Assembly: GCF_001667375.1 (NCBI RefSeq)
Contig: NZ_LZIN01000072.1
Location: 1 to 63,028 of the forward strand
Source of the DNA: Mycolicibacter sinensis
GTDB taxonomy: Bacteria > Actinomycetota > Actinomycetes > Mycobacteriales > Mycobacteriaceae
Direction: 5' to 3'
DNA length: 63,028 nt
The notes beneath the pieces were generated by a model. That model searched no databases, was not told the DNA's origin, and worked only from the letters and a program-made list of their open reading frames with translations. The translations under genes were made by a program, and so were the position numbers. Below, one piece after another: positions 8,239 to 16,467 of this stretch. How positions within the stretch are numbered: position 1 is the stretch's first letter; every line of letters starts with the position of its first letter.

Positions 8239-9447
8239 ATGGGACTACGTGGAGAGGCCGCGATCGTCGGCTACGTCGAGCTGCCGCCGGAGCGGATGAA
8301 CAAGGCTGCCCCGGCCCCGTTCACGCTCGAGCAATGGGCCGAGTTGAGTGCGGCCGCCCTGGCCGACGCGGGCCTGCCCGGCGAACTCGTCAACGGAATC
8401 GTCACCTCGCACCTGGGCGAGTCGGAGATCTTCGTTCCCTCGACCATCGCCGAATACCTCGGGATTCCCGCCCGATTCGCTGAGATCGTCGACCTGGGCG
8501 GTGCCAGCGCTGCCGCCATGGTGTGGCGGGCGGCCGCGGCGATCGAGCTGGGAATCTGCGATGTGGTGTTGTGCGCGCTGCCGGCCCGCTACGTCACCCC
8601 GATGTCGGAGAAGAAGCCGAGGCCGCTGGTCGACGCGATGTTCTTCGGCTCGTCGAGCAACCAGTACGGCTCGCCTCAAGCGGAATTCGAAATCCCTTAC
8701 GGCAACCTCGGCCAGAACGGCCCCTACGGGCAGGTGGCCACCCGCTACGGGGCGGTCTACGGCTACGACGAGCGGGCCATGGCCAAGATCGTCGTCGACC
8801 AACGTGTCAACGCCAACCACACCGACGACGCCATCTGGCGCGACACGCCGCTGACGGTGGACGAGGTGCTGGCCAGCCCGGTGATCGCCGACCCGCTGCA
8901 CATGCTGGAGATCGTGATGCCCTGCGTCGGCGGGGCCGCCGTGGTGATCGCCTCGGCCGACATCGCCAAACGAGCCCGCAATCGCCCGGTGTGGATCAAA
9001 GGGTTCGGTGAGCACGTGCCGTTCAAAACCCCGACCTACGCCGCGGACCTGCTGGCCACCCCGATCGCCGAGGCCGCCGATACCGCCTTCGCGATGACGG
9101 ACCTGACCCGCGCGGACATGGACATGGTCTCTATCTACGACTGCTACACGATCACGGTGCTGCTCTCCCTGGAGGACGCCGGATTCTGCGAAAAAGGCAA
9201 AGGCATGCAGTTCATCACCGATCACGACCTGACCTTCCGCGGCGACTTCCCGCTCAACACCGCCGGCGGCCAACTCGGCTTCGGGCAGGCCGGCCTGGCC
9301 GGCGGCATGCACCACGTCTGCGACGCCACCCGCCAGATCATGGGCCGCGCCGGCGCAGCGCAGGTGACCGACTGCAATCGGGCCTTCGTCTCCGGCAACG
9401 GCGGGATCCTGTCCGAACAGACCACCCTCATCTTGGAAGGGGACTGA
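8239..9447 (+). CDS. Thiolase-fold protein lacking the nucleophilic Cys (Ltp2-like aldolase candidate)
   Basis: This 402-residue protein of the thiolase/lipid-transfer-protein superfamily has LGGASAAAMVWRAA (about residue 92) where true thiolases carry the N-x-C active-site loop, so the acylated Cys is absent. Late motifs SIYDCYTITVLLSLED and NTAGGQLGFGQAGLAGGMHH are retained. The same substitution pattern occurs in Ltp2-type proteins, which with a DUF35 partner catalyse retro-aldol cleavage of steroid side-chain beta-hydroxyacyl-CoAs. The DUF35 gene begins seven bases downstream. GAGGA precedes the ATG. Aldolase is therefore favoured over thiolase; the substrate is unknown. Confidence 0.85.
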   Translation: MGLRGEAAIVGYVELPPERMNKAAPAPFTLEQWAELSAAALADAGLPGELVNGIVTSHLGESEIFVPSTIAEYLGIPARFAEIVDLGGASAAAMVWRAAAAIELGICDVVLCALPARYVTPMSEKKPRPLVDAMFFGSSSNQYGSPQAEFEIPYGNLGQNGPYGQVATRYGAVYGYDERAMAKIVVDQRVNANHTDDAIWRDTPLTVDEVLASPVIADPLHMLEIVMPCVGGAAVVIASADIAKRARNRPVWIKGFGEHVPFKTPTYAADLLATPIAEAADTAFAMTDLTRADMDMVSIYDCYTITVLLSLEDAGFCEKGKGMQFITDHDLTFRGDFPLNTAGGQLGFGQAGLAGGMHHVCDATRQIMGRAGAAQVTDCNRAFVSGNGGILSEQTTLILEGD

Positions 9448-9453
9448 GCGCCG

Positions 9454-9876
9454 ATGACCACCTTCGAACGCCCGATGCCGGTCAAAACGCCGACCACCGC
9501 ACCTTTTTGGGATGCCCTGGCCGAACACCGCATCGTCATCCAGTACTCGCCGTCGGCCCAGAGCTATGTCTTCTACCCGCGGGTACGGGCGCCGCGCACC
9601 CTGGCTGACGACCTGGAATGGCGGGAGATCTCCGGGATGGGCACGCTGTACTCCTTTACGGTGGCCCGTCGGCCGGTCGGCCTGCACTTCGCCGACGCCG
9701 TGCCGCAACTGTTGGCGATCGTGGAATGGGATGAGGGGCCACGGTTCTCCACCGAGCTGGTCAACGTCGACCCCGACGACCTGGTGGTCGGCATGCGGGT
9801 CAAGCCGGTGTTCTGTGATTACCCCGACCACGATGTGACGATGCTGCGCTACGAACCCGTGCCGGAGGTGGGTTGA
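9454..9876 (+). CDS. DUF35 OB-fold protein without a zinc ribbon, partner of the thiolase-like protein
   Basis: This 140-residue protein has the order of a DUF35 protein: an N-terminal helix (APFWDALAEHRIVIQ), a ribbon region, then an OB fold (ISGMGTLYSFTVARR to VGMRVKPVF). The ribbon region reads IQYSPSAQSYVFYPR, so the CxxC pairs that bind zinc in typical members are absent. DUF35 proteins dock on thiolase-like partners and shape the CoA channel. Adjacency to 8239-9447 supports a heteromeric enzyme. The stop (TGA 9874-9876) overlaps the next ATG. Confidence 0.85.
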   Translation: MTTFERPMPVKTPTTAPFWDALAEHRIVIQYSPSAQSYVFYPRVRAPRTLADDLEWREISGMGTLYSFTVARRPVGLHFADAVPQLLAIVEWDEGPRFSTELVNVDPDDLVVGMRVKPVFCDYPDHDVTMLRYEPVPEVG

Positions 9877-10370
9877 TGGCTGACGATGCTGCGGTGCTGC
9901 TGGAGATCGAGGCGATCAAACGGCTCAAGTCGCGCTACTGCCGCTACCTGGACACCAAGGACTGGGGGGCCTGGCGCGCCTTGTTCACCGACGACTTCGT
10001 CAGCGATACCGCGCAGGCCGGCGGGAAAGTCATCAGCGGCGCCGACGATTTCGTGGCCTTCACCCGCAAGAGCCTGCGCTCCCAGGCCACCGTCCATCAG
10101 GTGCATGCGCCCGATATTGAGCTGACCTCGCCGACGACAGCCAAAGGAGTGTGGGCCCTGGAAGACGTGGTGCGCTTGGGCCCCGGCGTGAACCTACGCG
10201 GGTACGGCCACTACACCGAGACCTACGAAAAGATCGACGACCAGTGGCGAATCAACACCTCGACGCTGACCCGGCTGCGTGAGGACGTGTTCAACGGGTT
10301 GGTGGCGGTGTATGTCTCGCCGCGTATCCGTGCGGTGGTCGGCCGAGTGGCCAAGCGGCTGATGCGCTAA
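9876..10370 (+). CDS. SnoaL/NTF2-like small domain protein (second copy)
   Basis: This 164-residue NTF2-fold protein has IKRLKSRYCRYLDTKDWGAW (about residues 15-34), the same TKDW entry motif as the protein at 4536. It also has TVHQVHAPDIEL and a C-terminal basic tail. The ATG at 9876 overlaps the DUF35 stop; a TTG one codon upstream is the alternative. The function may be isomerase, dehydratase or binding protein. It ends the forward operon and faces the convergent amidohydrolase, leaving only four bases between stops and no room for a dedicated terminator. Confidence 0.82.
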   Translation: MADDAAVLLEIEAIKRLKSRYCRYLDTKDWGAWRALFTDDFVSDTAQAGGKVISGADDFVAFTRKSLRSQATVHQVHAPDIELTSPTTAKGVWALEDVVRLGPGVNLRGYGHYTETYEKIDDQWRINTSTLTRLREDVFNGLVAVYVSPRIRAVVGRVAKRLMR

Positions 10371-10374
10371 GCGC

Positions 10375-11604
10375 TCAGGCGTCCGCTGCCACCGGCGGTT
10401 TGGTGGCCTTCGGATCCGGGTTTGCGATCGGCAGGCCCATGAACCGACGGGCGTTGTCGCCCATGAAGTCATAGGTGCGGCGAACACCCATGTCCTCGGC
10501 GTACTTCCAGAATCCCTTCGGCTCGGCCAGGCCCTCGGGGTGCGGGTAGTCCGATCCGAACAGCACCTTGTCCCAGCCGACCGTTTCGACGACATCGGAG
10601 ATACAACCCTCCCAGAACGGGCTGACCCAGATGTTGCGCCGGAACACCTCATGCGGGTGCTCGGGGAAGTTCTGCGGCATCTTCTTGTACAGGTCGCCGA
10701 AGTCATGAAACAGCGGCGCGATCCATGAGCTGCCGTTCTCCACGCTGGCGATTCGCAGCTTGGGAAAGCGGGTCAGGGTGCCGTGGCAGATCAGGGCGGT
10801 GATCATGTCGGCGATCTCCCGGTGTCCCAGAACCATCCAGCGGAACGCGCTCTGCGCCATGAAATTCTGGGTGTAAGGCGGCTCCCACCGGCTGACGTAG
10901 TCGTCGAGCGGCGGGAAGCTGGCATGCAGCACGATGGGCAGGCCGGCGGCTTCCACGTCACGCCAGAACGGATCGAACTCCGGCAGCGCCGGTGACCGCC
11001 AGCCGTGGACACCGTTGACCGGCCCGGGTTTGATCAACGCAACAGCGGCACCGTGGGACAGGACGTACTCCAGCTCACGCTGGGCGCCGTCGACCTCGGA
11101 GAGGTTGATGATCGGCGTGGAGAACACCCGGCCGTCGTAGTTGTAGGTCCAGTGTTCGGCCATCCACTGATTCAGCGCGTGAATGATGGCGAGGGTGAGC
11201 TCCGGGTCATCAGCGGAGGAGTGTTCCACCAGGCTGGCCAGCGTCGGGTAGTTCAGCGCCTCCAGCACTCCCTGGCGGTCCAGTTCTTGCACCCGATCGG
11301 CGGGATTGCGGGTGGCTGCCGGCGCCTCGATGGCAGCCCCCTGCAGCTCGCGCAGGGTCAGGCCCTCGGTGTTCTCGCCGGCGAAGAACTTCTCGTGCGC
11401 ACCGGGTGCGGCGACCCGCTCGAAGGTCGGATTAGGGATGAAGTCACTGACGCGATTGTTGATGATGATCCGGGTCTGGCGGCCGATCTGGGCGAATTGG
11501 ACCGCCCGCGAATACTTCTCCGGGAGGTACTTCGTCAACGAGTCAGGGGTCTCATACATGTGCTGGTCGGCATCGAAGATCGGTGCGTCACGAAACTGGC
11601 TCAT
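10375..11604 (-). CDS. Amidohydrolase-2 family protein (second copy)
   Basis: This 409-residue amidohydrolase-2 barrel has the N-terminal metal motif IFDADQHMYET (about residues 9-19). The region RFPKLRIASVENGSSWIAPL is typical of mycobacterial members, and GSDYPHPEG (about 365) supplies the late metal-ligand Asp. It belongs to the same broad family as 676-1938 but diverges in sequence. GAAAGGA lies upstream of the ATG. A large hairpin (11623-11684) separates it from the upstream thiolase, so it may be read at a different level from that pair. The role is hydrolysis or decarboxylation of a pathway intermediate; the substrate is unknown. Confidence 0.87.
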   Translation of the reverse strand: MSQFRDAPIFDADQHMYETPDSLTKYLPEKYSRAVQFAQIGRQTRIIINNRVSDFIPNPTFERVAAPGAHEKFFAGENTEGLTLRELQGAAIEAPAATRNPADRVQELDRQGVLEALNYPTLASLVEHSSADDPELTLAIIHALNQWMAEHWTYNYDGRVFSTPIINLSEVDGAQRELEYVLSHGAAVALIKPGPVNGVHGWRSPALPEFDPFWRDVEAAGLPIVLHASFPPLDDYVSRWEPPYTQNFMAQSAFRWMVLGHREIADMITALICHGTLTRFPKLRIASVENGSSWIAPLFHDFGDLYKKMPQNFPEHPHEVFRRNIWVSPFWEGCISDVVETVGWDKVLFGSDYPHPEGLAEPKGFWKYAEDMGVRRTYDFMGDNARRFMGLPIANPDPKATKPPVAADA

Positions 11605-11622
11605 GGCTGGTTCCTTTCTCTC

Positions 11623-11684
11623 CGCGAGCAGACATGAAAGCCCCTAAAATCACAGCGAATTGGGGGCTTTCACGTCTGCTCGCG
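11623..11684. terminator. Long intergenic hairpin between thiolase and amidohydrolase
   Basis: The arms at 11623-11644 and 11663-11684 are 22 bases each, pair with one mismatch and flank an 18-base AT-rich loop. The outer part reads CGCGAGCAGAC and the inner part GAAAGCCCC. On the reverse strand it follows the thiolase stop and precedes the amidohydrolase ribosome site by about 10 bases. It could terminate or attenuate read-through, or protect the upstream mRNA end. No clear U-tract follows. Confidence 0.6.
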
Positions 11685-11688
11685 GTAA

Positions 11689-12834
11689 TTAAGTCGTCAG
11701 GATGGTCGCCGCCGCGGTGCCCGGTGCACCGTAGAGCTGGGCGAACCCGACCTTGGGTTCCCCGGGCACCTGCCGGTCGCCGGCTTCGCCGCGCAACTGG
11801 CGCACCAGCTCGTGGATCTGGCGTAGCCCGGAGGCGCCGATCGGCTCGCCGTTGGCGATCAGACCGCCGTCGGTGTTGACCGGCATCGATCCGGAGATCT
11901 CGGTCGCACCCTCGGCGAGCAGCTTCTCCTGGTCGCCATCGGCGCAGAAGCCGCACTCGGCCATGTGGATGATCTCCGCGCCGGCATCGGTGTCCTGCAG
12001 CTGGATCACGTCGACGTCTTCGGGTGCCACCCCGGCCTTTTCGAATGCGGCCCGCGCGGCGTACACCGTCGGCGCGACATCCTCGGTAACGGGGGCGAAG
12101 GTGGTGTTGACCTCGTAGGCCCCGTAGCGACGGGTGCGCACCTCCACCGCACGCAGATACACCGGCTTGTCGGTGTAGCGGTGCGCGATGTCGGCCCGGC
12201 ACATCACCACGGCGGCCGCACCCTCATCCGGCGCGCAGAACATGTACTGCGTCAGCGGATAGTTCAGCATCGTCGACCCCAGGATCTCCTCTTCGGAGAT
12301 AGGTTTGCGTCGGAACGCGTTCGGGTTCAATGCGCCGTTGCGGAAGTTTTTGGCCGCGACCTTGGCCAGCGTCGCTTGCGAGATGTTGTGATCGTGCAGG
12401 TAGCGGTTGGCTTTCATGCCGAAGAACTGGGTGGTCAGGTACTGGCCGTTCTCGGCGTACCAGCGCGGCATGCCGACCAGCGCCGGGTCCTCGGTGAACG
12501 CACCGCGCGGGTGCTTGTCCAGGCCGACGGCGACGCCGATGTCGTAGTCGCCCAACCGGATACCGTCCGCGCACACCTTGGCGGCGCTGGCCGCGGTGGC
12601 ACAGGCGTTGAACACGTTGATGAACGGAATGCCCGACAGCCCGACCATACCGACGATCGCATCCGGGTTCGCCACCGTCCAGCTGCCGCCGGTGGCGGCG
12701 CCGATGTCCGCCCAGGCCACTCCGGCATCGGCGACCGCGGCGAAGATGGCGTCGACGCCCATTTCCATCGCCGACTTGTCTTCGAAGCGCCCGAACGGGT
12801 GCAGGCCGACCCCGATGATGGCGACGTCGTTCAT
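11689..12834 (-). CDS. Thiolase family protein with an intact nucleophilic Cys
   Basis: This 381-residue thiolase/lipid-transfer-protein superfamily member begins NDVAIIGVGLHPFGRF. The acyl-accepting Cys lies in NVFNACATAASAAKV (about residue 81). NTDGGLIANGEPIGASGLRQ carries the family's GHP-like loop (GEP here), and the end is LYGAPGTAAATIL. Unlike the protein at 8239 it keeps the Cys, so thiolytic C-C cleavage or Claisen chemistry is possible. The late CxG Cys/His pair is not obvious. The ATG overlaps the stop of the zinc-ribbon DUF35 gene upstream, which implies a complex. Confidence 0.87.
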   Translation of the reverse strand: MNDVAIIGVGLHPFGRFEDKSAMEMGVDAIFAAVADAGVAWADIGAATGGSWTVANPDAIVGMVGLSGIPFINVFNACATAASAAKVCADGIRLGDYDIGVAVGLDKHPRGAFTEDPALVGMPRWYAENGQYLTTQFFGMKANRYLHDHNISQATLAKVAAKNFRNGALNPNAFRRKPISEEEILGSTMLNYPLTQYMFCAPDEGAAAVVMCRADIAHRYTDKPVYLRAVEVRTRRYGAYEVNTTFAPVTEDVAPTVYAARAAFEKAGVAPEDVDVIQLQDTDAGAEIIHMAECGFCADGDQEKLLAEGATEISGSMPVNTDGGLIANGEPIGASGLRQIHELVRQLRGEAGDRQVPGEPKVGFAQLYGAPGTAAATILTT

Positions 12835-13256
12835 CAGCGCTGACCCGTCGGCTGGAAGGCGAAGGTGACGATCTCGTTGCCGTCGGCGTCGGCGCCGAAC
12901 GGCACCATGGTCAGCTGCACCGGCATCCCGAACTGCAGCTTGTCGGGATCGTTCTCGGTGAGCCGGCCTTCCACCCGGACGACATCGCCGAGCTGCACCA
13001 GGCCGACGCCGAACGGCACGAAGTCCTTACCGGTGGGGCCCAGATACGGTGGGCCGGGCGGGAAGCCCTGCGTGGTCCAGGCCACCAGGGTCCCGGTGCG
13101 GGGGAGCAACTCTCGCGTCATCTGGTCGCCGCTGCACTTCGGACACCGTGGCTGGGCCGGGAAGGCGGTGGCGTCGCAGGCCGCGCAGCGGCTGCCGACC
13201 AGCTGGGGGGCCTCATCCGGCCACGTCGAGATGTCGGGTGCTAGCGCTTTCTGCAT
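12834..13256 (-). CDS. Zinc-ribbon DUF35 OB-fold protein, partner of the adjacent thiolase
   Basis: This 140-residue protein has an intact rubredoxin-like ribbon, SRCAACDATAFPAQPRCPKC (about residues 22-41; two CxxC pairs). An OB fold (LPRTGTLVAWTTQGF to VQLTMVPFG) follows. Such proteins bind thiolase-like enzymes and help hold the CoA substrate. The stop overlaps the thiolase start by the ATGA arrangement. It begins the reverse-strand operon DUF35-thiolase-(hairpin)-amidohydrolase, and its promoter region holds the inverted repeat at 13283-13299. Confidence 0.87.
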   Translation of the reverse strand: MQKALAPDISTWPDEAPQLVGSRCAACDATAFPAQPRCPKCSGDQMTRELLPRTGTLVAWTTQGFPPGPPYLGPTGKDFVPFGVGLVQLGDVVRVEGRLTENDPDKLQFGMPVQLTMVPFGADADGNEIVTFAFQPTGQR

Positions 13257-13282
13257 GGGGCCTCCGCCTAACGGGTCTACTA

Positions 13283-13299
13283 ACTGTAATACTTACAGT
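13283..13299. promoter_or_regulatory. Inverted-repeat operator, TTACNGTAA family
   Basis: ACTGTAA-TAC-TTACAGT is a perfect inverted repeat with 7-base arms and a 3-base spacer. It lies in the 112-base divergent region between the DUF35 gene (start 13256) and the epimerase (start 13369). It matches the site at 19335-19357 and resembles those at 16451 and 20730, so it is probably one of a set of sites for a single regulator acting on both strands. Confidence 0.7.
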
Positions 13300-13368
13300 A
13301 AAGTATGATCGCCCGAGTTGGCCAGCGGGCTTCCGGCACCGCGCGCGCGATCACGGAAGGTTCCAGGG

Positions 13369-14388
13369 ATGACAGAAAACGACGGACCCGCGGCGACGAG
13401 GCGGCGCGCCCTCGTCATGGGCGCCAGTGGCAACGTCGGTGCCTGCGTCACGCGCCAACTGGTCGCCCGCGGGGATGACGTGCGGGTGTTGTTGCGTCGT
13501 TCGAGCTCCACCAGGGGGATCGACGGGCTTGACGTGGAGCGGTGCTACGGCGACATCTTCGACACCGAAGCGGTCACCGCCGCGATGGCCGACCGCGACG
13601 TCGTGTACTACTGCGTCGTCGACACCCGCGCTGAGCTTCGTGACCCCGCGCCGCTGTTCAAAACCAATGTCGAGGGTTTACGCAACGTCCTGGACGTCGC
13701 GGCGCAGGCCGACCTCGACAGGTTCGTGTTCTTGAGCACCATCGGGACCATCGCGGTAGGCCGCAACGGCGAAACCGTGGATGAGCGAACGCCGTTCAAC
13801 TGGGCCGCCCAGGGTGGGGGATACATCGCCTCCCGCCGTGAGGCCGAGCGCCTGGTGCTGTCCTACGTGGCCGACCGCGGACTGCCGGCCGTCGTCACGA
13901 ACGTGTCGAACCCGTACGGCCCGCCCGACTGGCAGCCGCGGCAAGGCATGCTCGTTCAGTTCGCCGCGATGGGCAGGATGCCGGCGTACGCGCGGGGCGT
14001 GGGCTCTGAGGTGGTCGGGATCGATGACGCCGCCCGGGGAATGTTGCTGGCCGCGGAGCGGGGGCGCGTCGGCGAGCGCTACATCATCTCCGAGCGGTAC
14101 ATGAGCCAGCGTGAAATGCTCACCATCGCCGCCGAAGCGGTCGGAGCCAAACCGCCGCGCATCGGCATACCGATGGCGGTTCTGCATGTCCTGGGCCACC
14201 TTGTCGGTGCCGCGGGTGCCGTGCTGGGGCGTGACTTCCCGTTCACCGCGACCGGGGCGCGATTGATGGCGTTGACGTCTCCTGCCGATCACAGCAAGGC
14301 CACCCGGGAACTGGGCTGGCACCCGGAACCGACCGAGGATGCGATCCGGCGCGCCGCGAAGTTCTACCTGGAGCGCAGCAAGCCATGA
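13369..14388 (+). CDS. NAD-dependent epimerase/dehydratase (extended SDR), paralogue of 4982-5992
   Basis: This 339-residue extended SDR has ALVMGASGNVGACVTRQLVA as its NAD-binding segment (about residues 14-33). Its blocks parallel the protein at 4982: SSTRGIDGLDVE, CYGDIFD, VVYYCVVDTRAE, LSTIGTIAVG, GGGYIASRREAE, VVGIDDAARG and KATRELGWHPEPTEDAI. As in the paralogue, the YxxxK Lys position is Arg (Y-I-A-S-R). The ATG at 13369 was chosen; an upstream in-frame ATG at 13318 would add 17 residues with no homology. The stop overlaps the thioesterase start (ATGA). A steroid- or terpenoid-alcohol dehydrogenase or epimerase role is likely. Confidence 0.86.
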   Translation: MTENDGPAATRRRALVMGASGNVGACVTRQLVARGDDVRVLLRRSSSTRGIDGLDVERCYGDIFDTEAVTAAMADRDVVYYCVVDTRAELRDPAPLFKTNVEGLRNVLDVAAQADLDRFVFLSTIGTIAVGRNGETVDERTPFNWAAQGGGYIASRREAERLVLSYVADRGLPAVVTNVSNPYGPPDWQPRQGMLVQFAAMGRMPAYARGVGSEVVGIDDAARGMLLAAERGRVGERYIISERYMSQREMLTIAAEAVGAKPPRIGIPMAVLHVLGHLVGAAGAVLGRDFPFTATGARLMALTSPADHSKATRELGWHPEPTEDAIRRAAKFYLERSKP

Positions 14389-15188
14389 TCCCGTTCGTAG
14401 TTCGTCGTGATAACGACCTGGTGCCGAACGCCATCGCTCACGGCGGGTGGGGGCCGACGCTGGGAGGCCAGGTGGTCGGCGGACTGCTGGCCCGCGCCAT
14501 CGAGCACCACGTCTGCGACGACGACCTGCAGCCGGCGCGGCTGACCGTCGAGATCCTGCGCCGGGTGGCCAGCGCACCGCTGCGGGTCAGCGCGTCGGTG
14601 GTCCGCGCGGGGTCGCGGATGCGGGCCATTGACGCCGCAATGACGCAGGATGGCGAGTTGGTGGCCCGCGGCTCGGCGTTGTATCTACGTCGCGGCGTCC
14701 AGCCCGACGGTGACTTCTTCACCACCGCGGTCACGCTGCCACTGCCCCCGAAGGAACCGGCACACTTCGACGAGACCGTGCCGATGTTCATCCGGGCCTA
14801 CGGCAACGACGACGGCGAGCGCTTCCCGTGGCAACACTCGGGACCGCGCTACGCCTGGCTGCGCGAGATCCGTGATCTCGTCGACGGCGAGGAGCTCACA
14901 CCGTTCGTTCGGGCCGCGATGGCCGTCGATGTCACCGCCTCGCTGACCAATTTCAGCACCAGGGGACTGGCGTTCATCAATGCCGACTACACCCTGGCCC
15001 TGAGCCGGCTACCGGTGGGCCCCTACATCGGGTTGGCGGCACTGACTCACTACAGCGACGCCGGCGTGGCGACCGGAAGCGCTAGCTTGTTCGACGCCCT
15101 CGGCCCGATCGGCAGCGGCGTGTCGACCGCGATCGCGAATTTCAACTTCGACCCCGACAACCGGCGGGAGAGCCCGACGCCCGGCTAG
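14385..15188 (+). CDS. Acyl-CoA thioesterase-like double-hotdog protein
   Basis: This 267-residue protein of the TesB-like thioesterase superfamily has a first hotdog repeat with the helix region AHGGWGPTLGGQVVGGLLAR (about residues 18-37). The mid-sequence run LRVSASVVRAGSRMRAIDAA and a second repeat around VDVTASLTNFSTRG also fit. It probably hydrolyses or sequesters acyl-CoA intermediates. It is translationally coupled to the epimerase, and its stop overlaps by a few bases the convergent CoA-transferase stop. Confidence 0.83.
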   Translation: MIPFVVRRDNDLVPNAIAHGGWGPTLGGQVVGGLLARAIEHHVCDDDLQPARLTVEILRRVASAPLRVSASVVRAGSRMRAIDAAMTQDGELVARGSALYLRRGVQPDGDFFTTAVTLPLPPKEPAHFDETVPMFIRAYGNDDGERFPWQHSGPRYAWLREIRDLVDGEELTPFVRAAMAVDVTASLTNFSTRGLAFINADYTLALSRLPVGPYIGLAALTHYSDAGVATGSASLFDALGPIGSGVSTAIANFNFDPDNRRESPTPG

Positions 15189-16399
15189 GCGATAGCGCCG
15201 GACTCCTTGAGCTTTTCGATGCGGTCCCAGTCCATTCCGAGTTCCATCAGCACGACCTCGGTGTGCTCGGATGCCTGCGGGGCGCGGGTCGTCTGCAGCG
15301 GTTCATGGTTGAACTGGACCGGGCCGCGGACCACCTTGAACGCCGGGCCGCCATCGCCGGCCTCGACCTCGACGACCATGTCGTTGGCGATCGCCTGCTC
15401 GTCGGAGCCCAGGTCGACCAGACTCTGAAATGGCGCCCACTGGCCCTTCATCGTCTTGAGGTGCTGACGCCAGTACTCGAAGGATTTGGCGCCGATTGCC
15501 GCGACGATCAGCTCGCTGGCCGCGTCGGCGTTCTCCATCAGCGGCAGCACGTCGGAGAAGCGGGGATCATCGGCGGCTTCGGGAATCCCCAAGTGTTCGA
15601 AGGTGTCCCGAATGTATCCGGTCGGGCTGACGATGCACAGGTTGATGGTGCCGCCGTCGGAGGTGGTGTAGTTGCCCAGGAACGGATTCGCCGGTGAGCC
15701 ACCGGATTGCGGCATCAGCGCACGCATGGCTTCGCCGGTCTCCATGCCCTGGGTCACGCTGGCGCCAGCCGCCCACCACGCGGTGGACAGCAGCGAGACG
15801 TCGACCTCGAGCGCTTCGCCGGTGCGCTCGCGATGCAGCAGCGCCGCGGCGATACCGCCGGCGATGTTCATCCCGCCGACCGAGTCGCCGAACGCGGGAA
15901 TGCCCTGGGACAGCGGTGCACCCAGCTCCTCGGGGCTCAGCGCGTGGCCGACGCCGCTGCGGGTCCAGAACGCGGTGCCGTCGAAACCGCCGATGTCGCG
16001 TTCGGGCCCCTTGTCGCCGTAGGCGCTGCCGCGGGCGTAGACGATGTTCGGATTCGCGGCGCGAATGTGCTCGACGTCGAATTTATTCTTCTGCCGGGCC
16101 CGCGGCAGGTAATTGGTCAAGAACACGTCGGCGGTGGCGGCCAACTCGTAGAGCACCTGTTGCCCTGCGGGTGTCGAGACGTCGATGCCGACGCTGCGCT
16201 TACCGCGGTTGGGGTGCTCGATCAGCGGATGCCGGTCGGGGTCGAGCTCGAAGCCGCCCATCCGGATGAACCCGCGCTGGGTATCGCCGCGCACCGGGTG
16301 TTCCACCTTGATGACGTCGGCGCCCCAGTCGGCCAGGATCGCTCCGGCGGCGGGGACGAACGTGAACTGCGCAACTTCCAGTACCCGGAAGCCGTCCAT
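15185..16399 (-). CDS. CaiB/BaiF-type (family III) CoA transferase
   Basis: This 404-residue protein opens with the family hallmark MDGFRVLEVAQFTFVPAAGA and LADWGADVIKVEHP (about residues 22-35). Catalytic Asp is expected in GGFDGTAFWTRSG (about 150). It also has SVGGMNIAGGIAAALLHRER and GNYTTSDGG. These enzymes move CoA between carboxylic acids without ATP, offering an alternative to the FadD ligase at 23097 for activating a pathway acid. The ATG at 16399 is well placed; a TTG three codons upstream is possible. The start region is shared with the divergent aldehyde dehydrogenase and the operator at 16451. Confidence 0.9.
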   Translation of the reverse strand: MDGFRVLEVAQFTFVPAAGAILADWGADVIKVEHPVRGDTQRGFIRMGGFELDPDRHPLIEHPNRGKRSVGIDVSTPAGQQVLYELAATADVFLTNYLPRARQKNKFDVEHIRAANPNIVYARGSAYGDKGPERDIGGFDGTAFWTRSGVGHALSPEELGAPLSQGIPAFGDSVGGMNIAGGIAAALLHRERTGEALEVDVSLLSTAWWAAGASVTQGMETGEAMRALMPQSGGSPANPFLGNYTTSDGGTINLCIVSPTGYIRDTFEHLGIPEAADDPRFSDVLPLMENADAASELIVAAIGAKSFEYWRQHLKTMKGQWAPFQSLVDLGSDEQAIANDMVVEVEAGDGGPAFKVVRGPVQFNHEPLQTTRAPQASEHTEVVLMELGMDWDRIEKLKESGAIA

Positions 16400-16450
16400 G
16401 ACCTTGATCAACTCGGTGCGCTCCTGACGTCCGACATATTGGAGTATTCT

Positions 16451-16467
16451 ACTGTAATGGTTACGGT
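16451..16467. promoter_or_regulatory. Operator half-palindrome overlapping the aldehyde dehydrogenase start
   Basis: ACTGTAA-TGG-TTACGGT is an inverted repeat with one mismatch and the same 3-base spacer as the sites at 13283 and 19335. It lies between the divergent CoA transferase and aldehyde dehydrogenase. It covers the ATG at 16457, so either that mRNA is nearly leaderless or translation begins further downstream. Confidence 0.6.
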
